A stretch of DNA of 64,000 nt from assembly GCA_002633025.1 (NCBI GenBank), contig NMRB01000137.1, positions 347,805 through 411,804 on the forward strand, in the 5' to 3' direction. How positions within the stretch are numbered: position 1 is the first letter of the stretch; every line of letters starts with the position of its first letter. This DNA comes from Notospermus geniculatus (Eukaryota; Nemertea; Pilidiophora; Heteronemertea; Lineidae). The notes under the pieces are model-generated. The model searched no databases. It worked only from the letters and a program-made list of their open reading frames with translations, and was not told the origin of the DNA. The position numbers and the translations under genes are program-made. Below, one piece after another: positions 11,592 to 23,247 of the stretch.

Positions 11592-11725
11592 CAGGGCTGA
11601 CCGCACAGAAAGTCCGACAGTGCTACCGGCGCCTATCGGGAGTTAGTTACAACGCATTTGCCCATTAATTAAACTGCCGATAGGCACCGAAAGCACTATC
11701 AGAGTTTCTGTGCGGTCGGCCCTGA
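11592..11725. mobile_element. hairpin MITE, GACCGCACAGAAAGTCCGA family, copy 1
   Basis: Arms GCTGACCGCACAGAAAGTCC and TTTCTGTGCGGTCGGC; inner stem GCGCCTATCGGGAGTTAG / AACTGCCGATAGGCACC. Copy 2 at 38731-38854. Confidence 0.74.
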
Positions 11726-12679
11726 CCTTGTGCCCTATGGGAACGGCCAGTAAGCAAATCAATGGTTCATTCTGTCTGTGGTGCGTCACAAGGTCACAAG
11801 CGAACAGGTAACAAGAAAACATGCCACAAAGGAACAGCCTATGGATAGCAGCCTTAGAGAGCCTAGTCCAAGTATTTCGGCCTACACACAACCTGCCTTT
11901 TTAGCTCACCCAGTGTGAGCTTATACCACACTGGTTCGTCCGTCGTCATCGTCGCAAGCAATATTTCGTTTAAGAAGGGCACATCTTGGGGTATTGATCA
12001 GCCGCGCGTATTGCCAAAAGATGGCAGCGAAGTTATAGCGGACCGATACACAGGAAAATCCACGTGATTGGTGCTCGAACAAGAGTGAATGGGTCCGCGC
12101 TATATGCGTTGAATTGGGCCGTAGTGACACCTATTGGTCATCTCCCTGACAGCTCCTATTCCAAACTTCATGCCCATGTACTCCAGCGTCATAAATCTCC
12201 GCAGACTAATTTTCGCCGAAATCTGACGTGGTGTGAGTAATACATCAAGATAACTTGTATGCGTATGCCAAATATCGGCCCAATTACGCTTCAAAAATGG
12301 CCGTCCATCAGTCGTCTTGAAAGAAATGACGTTTTTCAATATTATCATCACAAAATAAAAACAAGAATAGAATATTCTAGCCTGTTGTGAATTTGTATCT
12401 AGCTTACCTTATGTTGGACCTAGGTGTGCGTTTTTGTCTACATTTTGACCACGATCTTATGACCCTGGAACATTTCAACTTTAAAATAATGTCATTCATT
12501 CTTCTCGTACATTTATATCCAGGTGTTTACATGGTCCCTGGGCCATTTCATTGGATGATGAGGTCGTTGCTTTTTATTTGTTCCAGATTCTCCGCATATG
12601 ATATGTCCTCGGGGAAAGAAGGATTTCCTAACGTTTAAAAAATATTCATAGTGCGGATAGAAACGATTAAACATGTTAA

Positions 12680-12927
12680 AGATAATGTATCACGGATATT
12701 TTCGCGGGCCACGAAATTCATTGTTTATTTACATTTTGTTTGTTTATGTCCAGGCTTTCTTTGTCTTATGAGTAAATTGTTGGTGGCATGCCCCTCTAGA
12801 AACTCTGTTGATTCCAAAAGTATTCGTTTTGGTGGGTTGCCATGTCGCAAAAGTCCAAAATAACATAATGTAAACATTCATGTTTACAAACATTGAATGT
12901 AAACAATGAAGTCGTGATATATTATCT
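12680..12927. mobile_element. MITE with AGATAATATATCACG TIRs between TTAA sites, copy 1
   Basis: Ends AGATAATGTATCACG and CGTGATATATTATCT, flanked by TTAA at 12676-12679 and 12928-12931. 248 bp. The TTAA flanks suggest a piggyBac-type element. A second copy is at 27361. Confidence 0.7.
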
Positions 12928-12931
12928 TTAA

Positions 12932-14848
12932 ACGTGGTCGCAAGGTCGGGGTATGGGAGTGGGCACACTTTACTTCGCGTTGCGTGTCAAAACCAAGGTA
13001 GCGGACGTCATACACTCCCCGAAACAATACAGTATTAAAGGGAATTCGTCGCGGCAGTCAAAAATGACACTAGGAATAATTTCGAGGCCCTCGAAATTCA
13101 GAATTTCAAAATTATAAATTTCATATTTTAGCAGATATCTCTTGATGAGGCTAGATTTGCAGTTGACCACGTTGACCGTGTTCTAAATGCTATTCGAAGG
13201 CAGCAAAGCCTCAGAAGTTGTGCAAATTTGCTCTTAGTAGGCAATAAATTCCCGATACGTGTAAAGTAATAGATTCAAAGTGGCGGCATTTGATTCTCTA
13301 TTCGGACACCTTGACTGGCATGATCTGTTCTCTTTAATACGGCATACATTTGGATTTTGCCGTCCTGCAATACTGTAGTCCCACTCGTGACTACAATGTC
13401 CTGCATCCCTAGAATCCTTGATCTACTGGTATCTCCATGCGTTGCACGAGGAATCTAATTTCCAGGTGACCATTACTGACACCTCTCCGTTTGAGACAAC
13501 ACTTCTCATGTAATTATCTATTTTGTCTTTCCTCTGACATCCAATCATCAGGAGGTTAATTTGATGAATGACACATCATCTTGTGGCTAAGTTGATCTGT
13601 AGTCGCCGAACAACCTGAATAATACGGTCTTTTCCCTGCGTTTTGTAATGTCAATAGCTGTTGGTGAGGGTTTTGACTGAGTTACTGTGTTGACACTGAC
13701 TTAGCATCCGACTCAGAGAATTCCGATGAATTCAACTGTTCCTCCAATACCGTTTAGTATACAAATCTATAATTATCATACTGAGGTGGCGGACAAGGGC
13801 CTATTTTCCACGCCTACCATGTCCAAGCTACTCATTCGTGAATATTGATTTGATCAGATGTACCCGCGTGAACTTGGCCAGGAATCCGCCCCCTGGTATC
13901 CGCTTCCATTCATGGCTATTTCATACACTCTGAGCGGTATTGGGGGAACTATCCAGTATTTCCCAAGCGATGACCTAGAACTTGTATAAATTATAGGGCC
14001 GTTCAGACGACAAGCCAAAATAATACGTTCAGATTCGATCCCATCGAATTCTGGACCGGATGTGTTTCACGTTTTTTTGGCAGCGTTTGCACACTGTTAC
14101 CATTTGGTTACGCATGATAATTGCTGCCATAAAGTCACTAGCTGAACAACTTCCACGGGATAGTCTTTGGACAGTTACTATCTGACAACAAACTTTCGAC
14201 AGAAAACTGTCACGTGGAGCAGCGCCTAATCTGGTCACATTCCGACTTCAAATTACTCTTGTGGAACTCTCCACAGTGATTGCGGTCAGTGGATGAATAA
14301 AAACTACATCAGTGCGCATCAATCGACGTCATCTTCGGATGTACTTCGGCATTTTCCGTCGGGCCTCCGTTCATATCTCGACTGTATTACGGGCGCCATC
14401 TTGCGCAGTGATACAGCAGTAAATTCTACCGCACTGCGCCGGTAGTGACGAAGCGTGACCGCGTAACATCCTAGCTGCATCCGCATTGAATAGCCCCTTA
14501 AACAACGACAATTTTGCTCGTAATTCAAAATAAATCGTGTACATCGCTGCTGAATATATTTACTCCATCATGAAACAGGTGTTAAACAGGCGTTTGTAGC
14601 AGGTTTTTTCGGTGTTTTTGGTGATCTACTTGATTACGACATTTTGCAGTTTACCGGCCATCTTGTTTGTCACATGACCAGATGAGATCACATCACCACT
14701 GAAAATAAATAGTCCTTGCATCATGGCGGCCATGATACGTCAGAGTCAATGACGACGAAATAAAAGAGGAAAGTCATGACTCAGTAGTTCAGAGTGCAAT
14801 GCGCATGCGCCCAATGTCTCGCTAGGATCTTAGAGGTGAATAAAAAGA
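12932..14848. other. no supported gene
   Basis: No splice-supported exon, tRNA or clear element seen; only short chance frames. Confidence 0.45.
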
Positions 14849-14963
14849 CCCATATTCTAGGAGCCTCCTTATCTCTAAGGTCCACTTTAAGCTTTTGTAT
14901 TCTACCCTGCAAACATTAGCTAAAGGTAAACCTTAGAGTTAAGGAAGCTTCAAGAATACGGCC
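14849..14963. mobile_element. short foldback MITE, GGCCGTATTCTAGAAGCCTCC family, copy 2
   Basis: CCCATATTCTAGGAGCCTCC at the left and GAATACGGCC at the right, with CCTTATCTCTAAGG / CCTTAGAGTTAAGG stem. Loop TACCCTGCAAACATTAGCTA is nearly the same as at 8100. Confidence 0.74.
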
Positions 14964-15357
14964 AATAGCATTTCAAATTACTTCGTCGTTCCCCATCATA
15001 AGTGTTGTGTTGGTTTCATGACTTGTTGTATTAATACTTTCAGGACTGTATCGCATGATAAGTCATCATTCATAACAAATACGAAAATGAAAGCAGCGTC
15101 TCGCTATTTCGGGACATCCGATACGTAAACAGACTCTCAATGAACACCTCGTCGCGAATAAACAACACCAATTTTCATTACCTCGGCGTTTTCTATTGAT
15201 AAAATAATTTATTGGAGTTTTCCTAATGGCCCTCAGTGACTACCTGTGGTTATTGGATTAGGCGGTGTATGCAGATTTCGGTTGTCAAGTTGCTCTGTCG
15301 ACTCGTTGATACATTTGCTGTTGATACAGAAATGATCGTATCACTTCTTGAGACCTG

Positions 15358-15466
15358 GGGCCTGTTTCATAAAGTGTCATTAAGCTAATGGTACCATTAA
15401 CGTTAATGCATTTACTATTTGGTTAAAGCTGCCATTAGCTTAAAGTCACTTTTTGAAACAGGTCCC
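15358..15466. mobile_element. short foldback MITE, GGGCCTGTTTCATAA termini, copy 2
   Basis: Same family as 24-130. Ends are GGGCCTGTTTCATAAAGTG and the inverted GAAACAGGTCCC; the stem contains ATTAAGCTAATGGTACC. Confidence 0.75.
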
Positions 15467-16537
15467 TGAACGTGCTTCAAAACATCAACGCAAGAACGAT
15501 GTTCAAAGCCCCATCTTTGATTCACGGAGTACATGTAGCCTCCACCGCAAAACTTCTGTCCAGTTAACGCAAAAAAGTTCCAAAATTGTGTAAACCCATA
15601 TTCTGAGGTTAGCTTTATCTAATGGCATCGAAATTTCCTGAAGAGCACGAAAACCTCAAAATTTCGATGATCTCGAATATCTCAGAAAAACACTCAACAT
15701 ATTTTGATGAACAAAGCCCCAAATCCTTAGAAAGTTCCACTCTATCAACACTGCAACAAAAATCATAAAACAAATACAAGTTTGATTTTTAGTTTTTTTC
15801 TGATGAACTCTTACATAATGACGACATTTCCAAAATTTTGATGCAGAAATATGACCAATTTCATGTGGAAAATACCGCAAATTGGCCCAATCGTGTCTTT
15901 GAAATGTTCAAGGTATCAGTTGTAGATAAACATCGTTTTTACAGTGATTACAAAGCGCGTTATGACTAGCGACACCAGACAATAAACGTGGATTTTGTTC
16001 GTCGAGACCAAAATTGATAGGCTATCTTCTTCCGCAGAATCATAGGGTGACTATACTGTCATGAGCTCATCAAAGCAATACATTTATTAAACACCTACCG
16101 CTGCTTTGGTGGTATCATAGAAAGAATAAATACGAGCCGCATGATTAGAATAATGGTGTATGACAGCTGTGGACTCAACAGCTGTAATTGAAATGTCAAT
16201 CCTTCGATTGGAGGCTTAGTGTTTTAATCAATTTATATTGGCGATCAGAGACAGACGGACGGAAGATGAGTTTGAAAGAATGTTATCAAGGAATTTTAGG
16301 TAAAGACTTAGTGAACATGGTGAAGCGGATGTAATATCGGCTGTTGTCCGCATCTTAGATCAGCGCACTTGTATTGACCTCAGTCTGTCGTTTTGAAAGT
16401 AGCTAAGTTTCCTTGTGACATGTAGCCTACTCCTCGGGCTTTCAGAAACCCATCGTGACATTTATCAGTGCGCAAATCCTTAGACTGGTAGTGAACAACA
16501 GGGTTCTAGGAAATATACACAGTTTACGAACTCCGTG
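15467..16537. other. no supported gene
   Basis: AT-rich sequence with short chance frames (15656-15880). No feature recognised. Confidence 0.45.
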
Positions 16538-16827
16538 TTTAAAAGGGAGATAGAAGTAAAAGTAGAAAATAAGAAGTGGGAAATTTTGGAATTTTGCGCG
16601 AATTTTTCAATTTCTCAACTTGGGAGAAAAGTTTCCCCGTTTTGAGAAATTTTCTTAAAATGACACGGCATTTTGTCTGATTTTTCGGGCGATATTTCTC
16701 AAAATGAGAAAAAAATTCTCCCAACTTGAGCCATTGAAAAATTCGCGAAAAATTGATTTCAAAATTCCCCATTTCTTATTTTCCAAGTGGAAAATAAAAG
16801 TGTTTTTATTTCTTACTCCCTTTTAAG
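16538..16827. mobile_element. foldback element, TTTAAAAGGGAG termini
   Basis: Ends TTTAAAAGGGAG and CTCCCTTTTAA. Both arms carry AAAATAAGAAGTGGGAAATTTTG-like sequence and iterated TTCTCAAAATGAGAA/TTCTCAACTTGGGAGAA words, making a long imperfect hairpin. Confidence 0.65.
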
Positions 16828-17551
16828 TTAGTTCGAGAGTCGAAAGTCGTCGTGATATTGATTAATAAAGTCTCATATCATTCTGAATGTCAATTTCATA
16901 TTTTTCGTACCCGAGAACACTGGGCCATTCTTTGATAAACGTGGCACCTTCGGGTGGAAGGTAAATTGTACTTATTATGTAACAACCTATCCACCCTGAG
17001 TGGAGACATACCATATCCTACAGACTTTATATGGCCATTTGGACCATTTTGTTCGCCTACGAAATAATGGAATTTATAATTATAGTGTAGAACGAAAACT
17101 GCGATAGCATTTTGTGGATCATACTTGAACGCAGTAGCTATTTCGACCAGGTAAATCTGACCTCTGGCGCAGATGCCAAAGTCAAAGAGAAGCCAGCGTG
17201 ACCTTTCAGCAACCGACTAGTTAAACACAAGCGGTTGGGAAGCATGCCTTGTTATTTCCGATTCTCTTCCTGTGTCTTACTGATATCGCTGCCGCTGCGG
17301 TTTCCGGTGGCCAGCAGTTAATCTCGGAGGAATCCATCAGGATGGTCGCACCTGATGACTAAAGTACACAGTGAAGGTGTACCGTGCCAAGGCGAGTGAC
17401 GGTCAGCGTGATTACAAGACAACGTAGGCTAACAATATTTTTATAACACAAGGCTTCGTGCACACTGAAAGCAAACTGGCGAAGCGGCGTGGCGAGGCGA
17501 AGCCAAGCGAATTCGTGCCAACACAGCGCTTATCAGGGATTCCAGGTACTA

Positions 17552-18365
17552 CAGTCGTCCTCAAAATTATTCATACCCCATAAAAATTATAGGAAAAATA
17601 TCTAAAAAATACACATCAGCTGAACTGGCACGTCTTAGGCTTCATTGAATGGCTTTTAATCGGAATGTACAGAGATTTAAAAAATATGGCCTAAATGTCA
17701 CAGAGATATCACAATTTCAAAATATCATGAAAAACTCAACTTTTTAAAATTTCAAATATTTGATTCGAAATCGAAATCATGTCATCCTATGACCAATTCT
17801 AAAAACTGCAGTAAAGAAAGTTTTCGAAAATCTCACTTCGATTTTGTGAAATAAGAAAATATCATTTGAATTTTCATACTTGATACTTTGATAATTTCAA
17901 GAATTTGGGAAAAAAATCCAATGCCATCAGGCTCACATAGTCAAATGAAAAAGATCCCAACGTAATTTTCTGAGTTGTTCAATCATATGAGATAGTAATT
18001 TCAATAAATGGCAAAAAAATGAAGAAAAAGCATCGAAATCACCAGTTTTGCAAAATTATGCCGCAAAAACGAAGAGGAATATTCATGCCAATATTTCTTC
18101 ACAAAGTTTCCATGATAAGGTAGTATGATACATGTATGAAATCAATTTCGAATCAAATATCTGAAATTTTCCAAAGTTAGGTTTTTCATGTTATTTTGAA
18201 ATTGTGATATCTCTGTGATATTTTGGACATATTTTTAAAATCTCTATACATTCCGATTAAAAGTCATTCAATGAAGCCTAAGACGTGCCAGTTCAGCTGA
18301 TGTGTATTTTTTAGATATTTTTCCTATAATTTTTCATGGGGTATGAATAATTTTGAGGACGACTG
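17552..18365. mobile_element. Tc1/mariner-type MITE, TA-flanked
   Basis: TIRs CAGTCGTCCTCAAAATTATT and its inverse (AATAATTTTGAGGACGACTG), extending with strong similarity for over 100 bp, flanked by TA at 17550-17551 and 18366-18367. 814 bp, no transposase frame. The ends and TA duplication fit the IS630/Tc1/mariner superfamily. Confidence 0.82.
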
Positions 18366-18735
18366 TACATCCTGTGGATGTTCGCGCGACCAAATATTAA
18401 ATTTAGGCTCTGTTTCGCAGAAAACGCAGTGCAGCGACGCGCGTCAAAGCGAAGCGCTGCGTGGCGCTAAACTCATTTATACTGCGCGTGCGCGCGCGCA
18501 AATATGTAAATTTAAAGTCACATGGTGGTGTAATGAGCTGTCTGGTGGACTTTGCACCTCACAAATAGCTTGTCAATAATGATGCGTTCGAATACCTTAT
18601 TTCGATTGGGTGTTCATTTCATAATGAAGGGAGCGCAGTGGTGAACGCGCACATTCTCGCTGGCCGAGCGAAACCAAATTATATGCGGTCCGCCTCTTTT
18701 CGCCGCTCGGCGTCTGTCTCCTGTATAAACGCCCT

Positions 18736-18884
18736 TAGGCCTGCTTTCCATTGGCGCGTTTCCGTGCGCGAAAACGCACGAAACCATTGTTTGTTTCCGC
18801 TTCGTTGGTCATGGCGCGGAAAAAACATATAATAATGGTTTCGGGCGTTTCCGCGCGGAAACGCGCCAATGGAAAGCAGGCCTT
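18736..18884. mobile_element. hairpin MITE, AGGCCTGCTTTCCATTGGCGCG ends
   Basis: Arms TAGGCCTGCTTTCCATTGGC and GCCAATGGAAAGCAGGCCTT with GCGTTTCCG/CGGAAACGC words. About 150 bp, almost fully self-complementary. Confidence 0.75.
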
Positions 18885-19632
18885 ATGGAAATACAATGGA
18901 AGCGAATTTTTTTCCGCTGCGCTATCTGTACAAACAGGGCCTTTGATCTTGTCTCGCGACCGCCAGCCGCTGATCACTTTAGTTTGTACATGTCAATTCT
19001 TCAAGAGTATTTAAATGTTTTCGCCCATCGCTTGGCGAAATTTGCTTCGCCATTGCGCTTGCAGTGTGCACGCAGTTTACGGTGTATTATTTGAGTGCCA
19101 TTCGACTAATTCAATGAAACTGTGGTTCACATCGCAAAATCCGAATTAGTGTGTTATGACTTCGGCCAAGGAAGTGGTGTTTCCCGTCTGCCTAAAATGA
19201 TTCTTAGTAAAAAAGATAATAGCAAGTGAGGTTTCGCAACACGAAACATGAAGTACAAAATGCGAAATTCAACTTCATACCTATGTATTTCTGGCATTGT
19301 TTTTAGGGTATTAAAACTGTGACGTTATTTTGTATGGCAAATTACATCAGGTCAGGTAAAAGGCTTTTTAAGTGCTATGTATAATAAATGGTGCAAGTAA
19401 AAGGTTATTTCATTGTTTACGTTATTCCTTTGTTCTGTCTTTGTGTATTCATCACAATCAGTGCGAGGAATTGATTGGCAAGTTATGCAATGGGACGTGC
19501 TGACTTTGCCTCACAAATATGGCTCTAGGATCAAAATAACTGAACCAAATCGGACAATCTTGGTCTCATTTTGCTTCTAAGAAGATTGTCCATACCAATT
19601 ATGTAGGTGCTGGTTTAGTGGAAGTATGCGGT

Positions 19633-19656
19633 TGCGTTTTTGGGGGCCACCCTGTA
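19633..19656. repeat. solo terminus of a mariner-type element
   Basis: TTGCGTTTTTGGGGGCCACC then CTGTA matches the right end of the element at 52962-53240. No partner end was found within 1 kb to the left. Confidence 0.45.
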
Positions 19657-19834
19657 TAACCATGTATTAATTGGCAAACCAGGGCTAATATAATGCGTCT
19701 GCTTGAGCCCCGGTACTTATGTTGTTGTGTCTTCGCTGTTAATAAAGGAATTACAAATTGAAATCTCCTGGAATACATTACGTCATGGAAATGAAGTCCT
19801 GGTCAATTTCGTATTGCGTACTTCCTGTTTCGTC

Positions 19835-20536
19835 NNNNNNNNNNNNNNNNNNNNNNNNNNNNNNNNNNNNNNNNNNNNNNNNNNNNNNNNNNNNNNNNNN
19901 NNNNNNNNNNNNNNNNNNNNNNNNNNNNNNNNNNNNNNNNNNNNNNNNNNNNNNNNNNNNNNNNNNNNNNNNNNNNNNNNNNNNNNNNNNNNNNNNNNNN
20001 NNNNNNNNNNNNNNNNNNNNNNNNNNNNNNNNNNNNNNNNNNNNNNNNNNNNNNNNNNNNNNNNNNNNNNNNNNNNNNNNNNNNNNNNNNNNNNNNNNNN
20101 NNNNNNNNNNNNNNNNNNNNNNNNNNNNNNNNNNNNNNNNNNNNNNNNNNNNNNNNNNNNNNNNNNNNNNNNNNNNNNNNNNNNNNNNNNNNNNNNNNNN
20201 NNNNNNNNNNNNNNNNNNNNNNNNNNNNNNNNNNNNNNNNNNNNNNNNNNNNNNNNNNNNNNNNNNNNNNNNNNNNNNNNNNNNNNNNNNNNNNNNNNNN
20301 NNNNNNNNNNNNNNNNNNNNNNNNNNNNNNNNNNNNNNNNNNNNNNNNNNNNNNNNNNNNNNNNNNNNNNNNNNNNNNNNNNNNNNNNNNNNNNNNNNNN
20401 NNNNNNNNNNNNNNNNNNNNNNNNNNNNNNNNNNNNNNNNNNNNNNNNNNNNNNNNNNNNNNNNNNNNNNNNNNNNNNNNNNNNNNNNNNNNNNNNNNNN
20501 NNNNNNNNNNNNNNNNNNNNNNNNNNNNNNNNNNNN
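19835..20536. other. assembly gap (702 N)
   Basis: Run of N next to the AGGTCA-rich tandem repeat. Frames drawn across it are not real. Confidence 0.99.
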
Positions 20537-20840
20537 CATGTACTTCTCAAGGTCAGAGGTCAAGGTCACAGCCAACCATCACAAATAACATGAGACAGAA
20601 CCTGGTGATGGTGGAAGCCTAAAACCTCCATCTACACCTAGGTTATCAAGGATGCGCTTTCAGATTACACAATGACCTTGAAGGTCAAAGGTCAAGGTCA
20701 AACAGTTCTAAAGTGCAAATCTACTAAGAATTTCAGGGGAAAACTAATTAGAAGCCTGCATTAACCATCCCCTATTGGTTTAATCAAGGATCCCTGTTCC
20801 AGTTACGCAATACTTCTCAAGGTAAGAGGTCAAGGTCACA
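20537..20840. repeat. AGGTCA-rich tandem repeat at a gap edge
   Basis: Units of ~140 bp, each containing CTCAAGGTCAGAGGTCAAGG or AAGGTCAAAGGTCAAGGTCA, border the gap 19835-20536. Unit bodies share CTATTGGTTTAATCAAGGAT / ACACCTAGGTTATCAAGGAT and TTCAGATTACACAATG / TCCAGTTACGCAATAC. The gap is probably more of the same array. Confidence 0.65.
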
Positions 20841-21895
20841 GATAACTAGCTCTAGAGTAGTAAACTTCTCATCGGAAACCATTGACATCGCTCCGATGTC
20901 CTTTTCTTGTTTGGTGAGGGATAGTTTCTGTCGACACTGTAGCTGCCTTCAGGTCGTCTTCTTGTTGATTCAGCTAAAGGTATTCATGCATGTCAACATC
21001 ATAACGATGGGGGCTAATTTTGTTTCATCTGGTTGCCATCTGGCGTGATCTCAGAAAATGGGCAATGTTTCTAAAATGAGATCGCGACACGGATCGTCCG
21101 ACCATAAACATTCGTACCTATCAGGCACAGTTCCTCAGTACAGCGGGTTTAGAGGGGAGAGCGGGGCAGAGTCGACCTTTTTTGTTTTTTCCATGCAATG
21201 CAAAACTTCGTTAGCCCACGGCATTCCTTGGTGGCTTCATACAAAGACTGTGATGTGCCACATTTCCAGTAGCATTTTCATCAGATTCCGTCCAATGTGT
21301 TTTGACAGGAGCAATTTTGACGTTAAAATTTTTGTGGCCCACTGTGCCCCTCATGCCAGATACAGTGGGTTAGGTGTTAAAAACCATAGAACGTGTGACA
21401 GTTAGTGATACATGTACACCAGCACAGAACAGGTGGCGATCGACTTTCCCGGATCAATTTGCGCCTGAGCCACGACTGTGTGGAACACAGTCGTCGCCGG
21501 TATGTTGTGAAATGACTGCAGTTGCGTCTCCTCAGCGACGATCGGCATCAGTCAGCGAACCAAAAGGTCGCAAATTAAAAGAGTTGAACACGTTCAACTT
21601 CTGCGCCATCCCGACATCGGCCTCACATTGAATTACGATTAACTGCGCGTGGATGCCGCCTGTTCGCGAAGAACCGCGCACACACTTTCACTTTTGCAAC
21701 CTCTCCATGATTTCTTCACTTGCTGCCGTCGGTTTCTGCGCCACGACGAAATGCAGCCGTTGAAAAAAGCATTCACTGATTGGCTGAAAAACAAAATTGA
21801 TTGTTACCGGTATTTGTTGAATGAGAGTGACCAATCACCGCGTTTTTATCTGCTGCTTTTTGGCCGACAGTCGCTGTCGAACTCAATGATTTGTC

Positions 21896-22080
21896 GTGCC
21901 GGTGTAGCAGTAAAAAGTGTCCCCCTGTAAAAAGTGTCCACTTCAATTGTTGAATGACGGAATAAGCGGCATGCGTATAGAAACCAATTGTCAGAGGTTA
22001 GAATGTAACAATAGGATCTTTTGTTCCCCGGACAGTTTTTCCTAGGACATTCTTTCCCTTCACACCTGTGTTACATCAGC
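21896..22080. repeat. GTGCCGGTGTAGCAG dispersed repeat, copy 1
   Basis: GTGCCGGTGTAGCAGTAAAA through GACAGTTTTTCCTAGGACAT; nearly identical sequence recurs at 37091-37260 and more diverged at 37268-37440, where it forms the left part of the GTCCGGACTAT-rich element. Here no such interior follows. Confidence 0.6.
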
Positions 22081-22252
22081 CAGTGTTTCCATATGTCAGT
22101 GTTTCCTGTTATTGTTTGGGAAACGCTGGTAAATAGATCGACACGTTTCTCTGTGCGTCTTCTCTATTGTCAAGTCGGAGTTTCCGTCAGACAGTAGTAT
22201 ATGTAGGGGAACACTCACAGATGGGGAACACTCAAAAACGTTACACCGGCTA

Positions 22253-22435
22253 TACAGGTGTCATAGAATGTAATGCCCCCGATATCAGATGCCCGCTTCT
22301 TTTGTTCAGGGGACATCTGGTAACAGAAGTTAACAGAAGTTCTGTTTGTCAGTGCCCGGCTGACCCTTAATCCGTCAGAATCTATTGTTGTGGGGCATCT
22401 CATATCGGGGGGCATGACATTCTACGACACCTGTA
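22253..22435. mobile_element. foldback MITE, TACAGGTGTCATAGAATG termini
   Basis: TACAGGTGTCATAGAATG with CCCCCGATATCAGATGCCC left; GGGGCATCTCATATCGGGGG and CATTCTACGACACCTGTA right. 183 bp. Confidence 0.72.
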
Positions 22436-23247
22436 TCCGGAATACACCTCAGCTGTTTTTGATGCACAGTTTGGTACTTACAGAATAGATTCATTTATGG
22501 TCTTTATCTCCTGCTGGTGCCGTATTGATCAGTTTAAAAGTACATGTAAAACCCTCTTTCTCTGTTGTAACTCATGCGATTAATGCAGCGGTCAATGTAG
22601 GCCTAAACCCTTGACCCTCCAGCCAGGGATCGAAGCCAAATCGGCGTCGAATCTGCGGCGAATTCTGGACGATCCAATTTTCATCTACCGTCTATTTCCT
22701 GGCGATGTTGTAAATTTATTTTGGTAAAAAAATTTCGATACCCTGCATTGAAATAAAAATAATCTTGTCGAATACCTGGCGCATAGCGAAATTCCCGGTG
22801 GTGCATTCCTGGCGATTGAGAAAAGTCTCCGAAACGACGGCTTATCGTACTATCACAACAAAATGGCGGACTCGGGACCAAATGTCAACAAAATGTTTTA
22901 CATGTAATTTGATTGGCTGAGAGCACTGCCAATTCCCTTTTAATGGCGATTTCCTGACGTACAACAGCATTCTGCAGGGTGAAAAACAGTCGAAGTCTGA
23001 CCAGCGCTACCAAGGGTGGTGAATTCCTGATGAGTACCCACCAGTCTGGGTGATAAAAAATGTCGATCCCTGGCCGAATGAGAATTTTTCCAGTGTCGGA
23101 CACCTGACCAGGGGGGGGGGTCCAAGGTTTACATTGACCGCTGCAAAACTTCACTGTCGTTACATGCGGAGTATCATCAGAGGAAAAACATATAACCTAC
23201 ATGTAAATGTATATAAACATGACGATACGTGTTATTTCCATTTGCAG

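Larger units (their letters stand above)
17457..19072. mobile_element. possible large foldback, CGTGCACACTG...GGCGAAGC ends
   Basis: Left CGTGCACACTGAAAGC with GGCGAAGC words, right GCTTCGCCATTGCGCTTGC then AGTGTGCACG. It contains the mariner-type MITE at 17552 and the hairpin at 18736. Arms are imperfect, so boundaries are uncertain. Confidence 0.4.

Noticed and set aside
19703-20593. Long open frames on both strands
   Set aside because: They are open only because they cross 702 N; flanking real sequence is a few dozen codons. The same holds for frames over 1424-1957 and 35131-35923.
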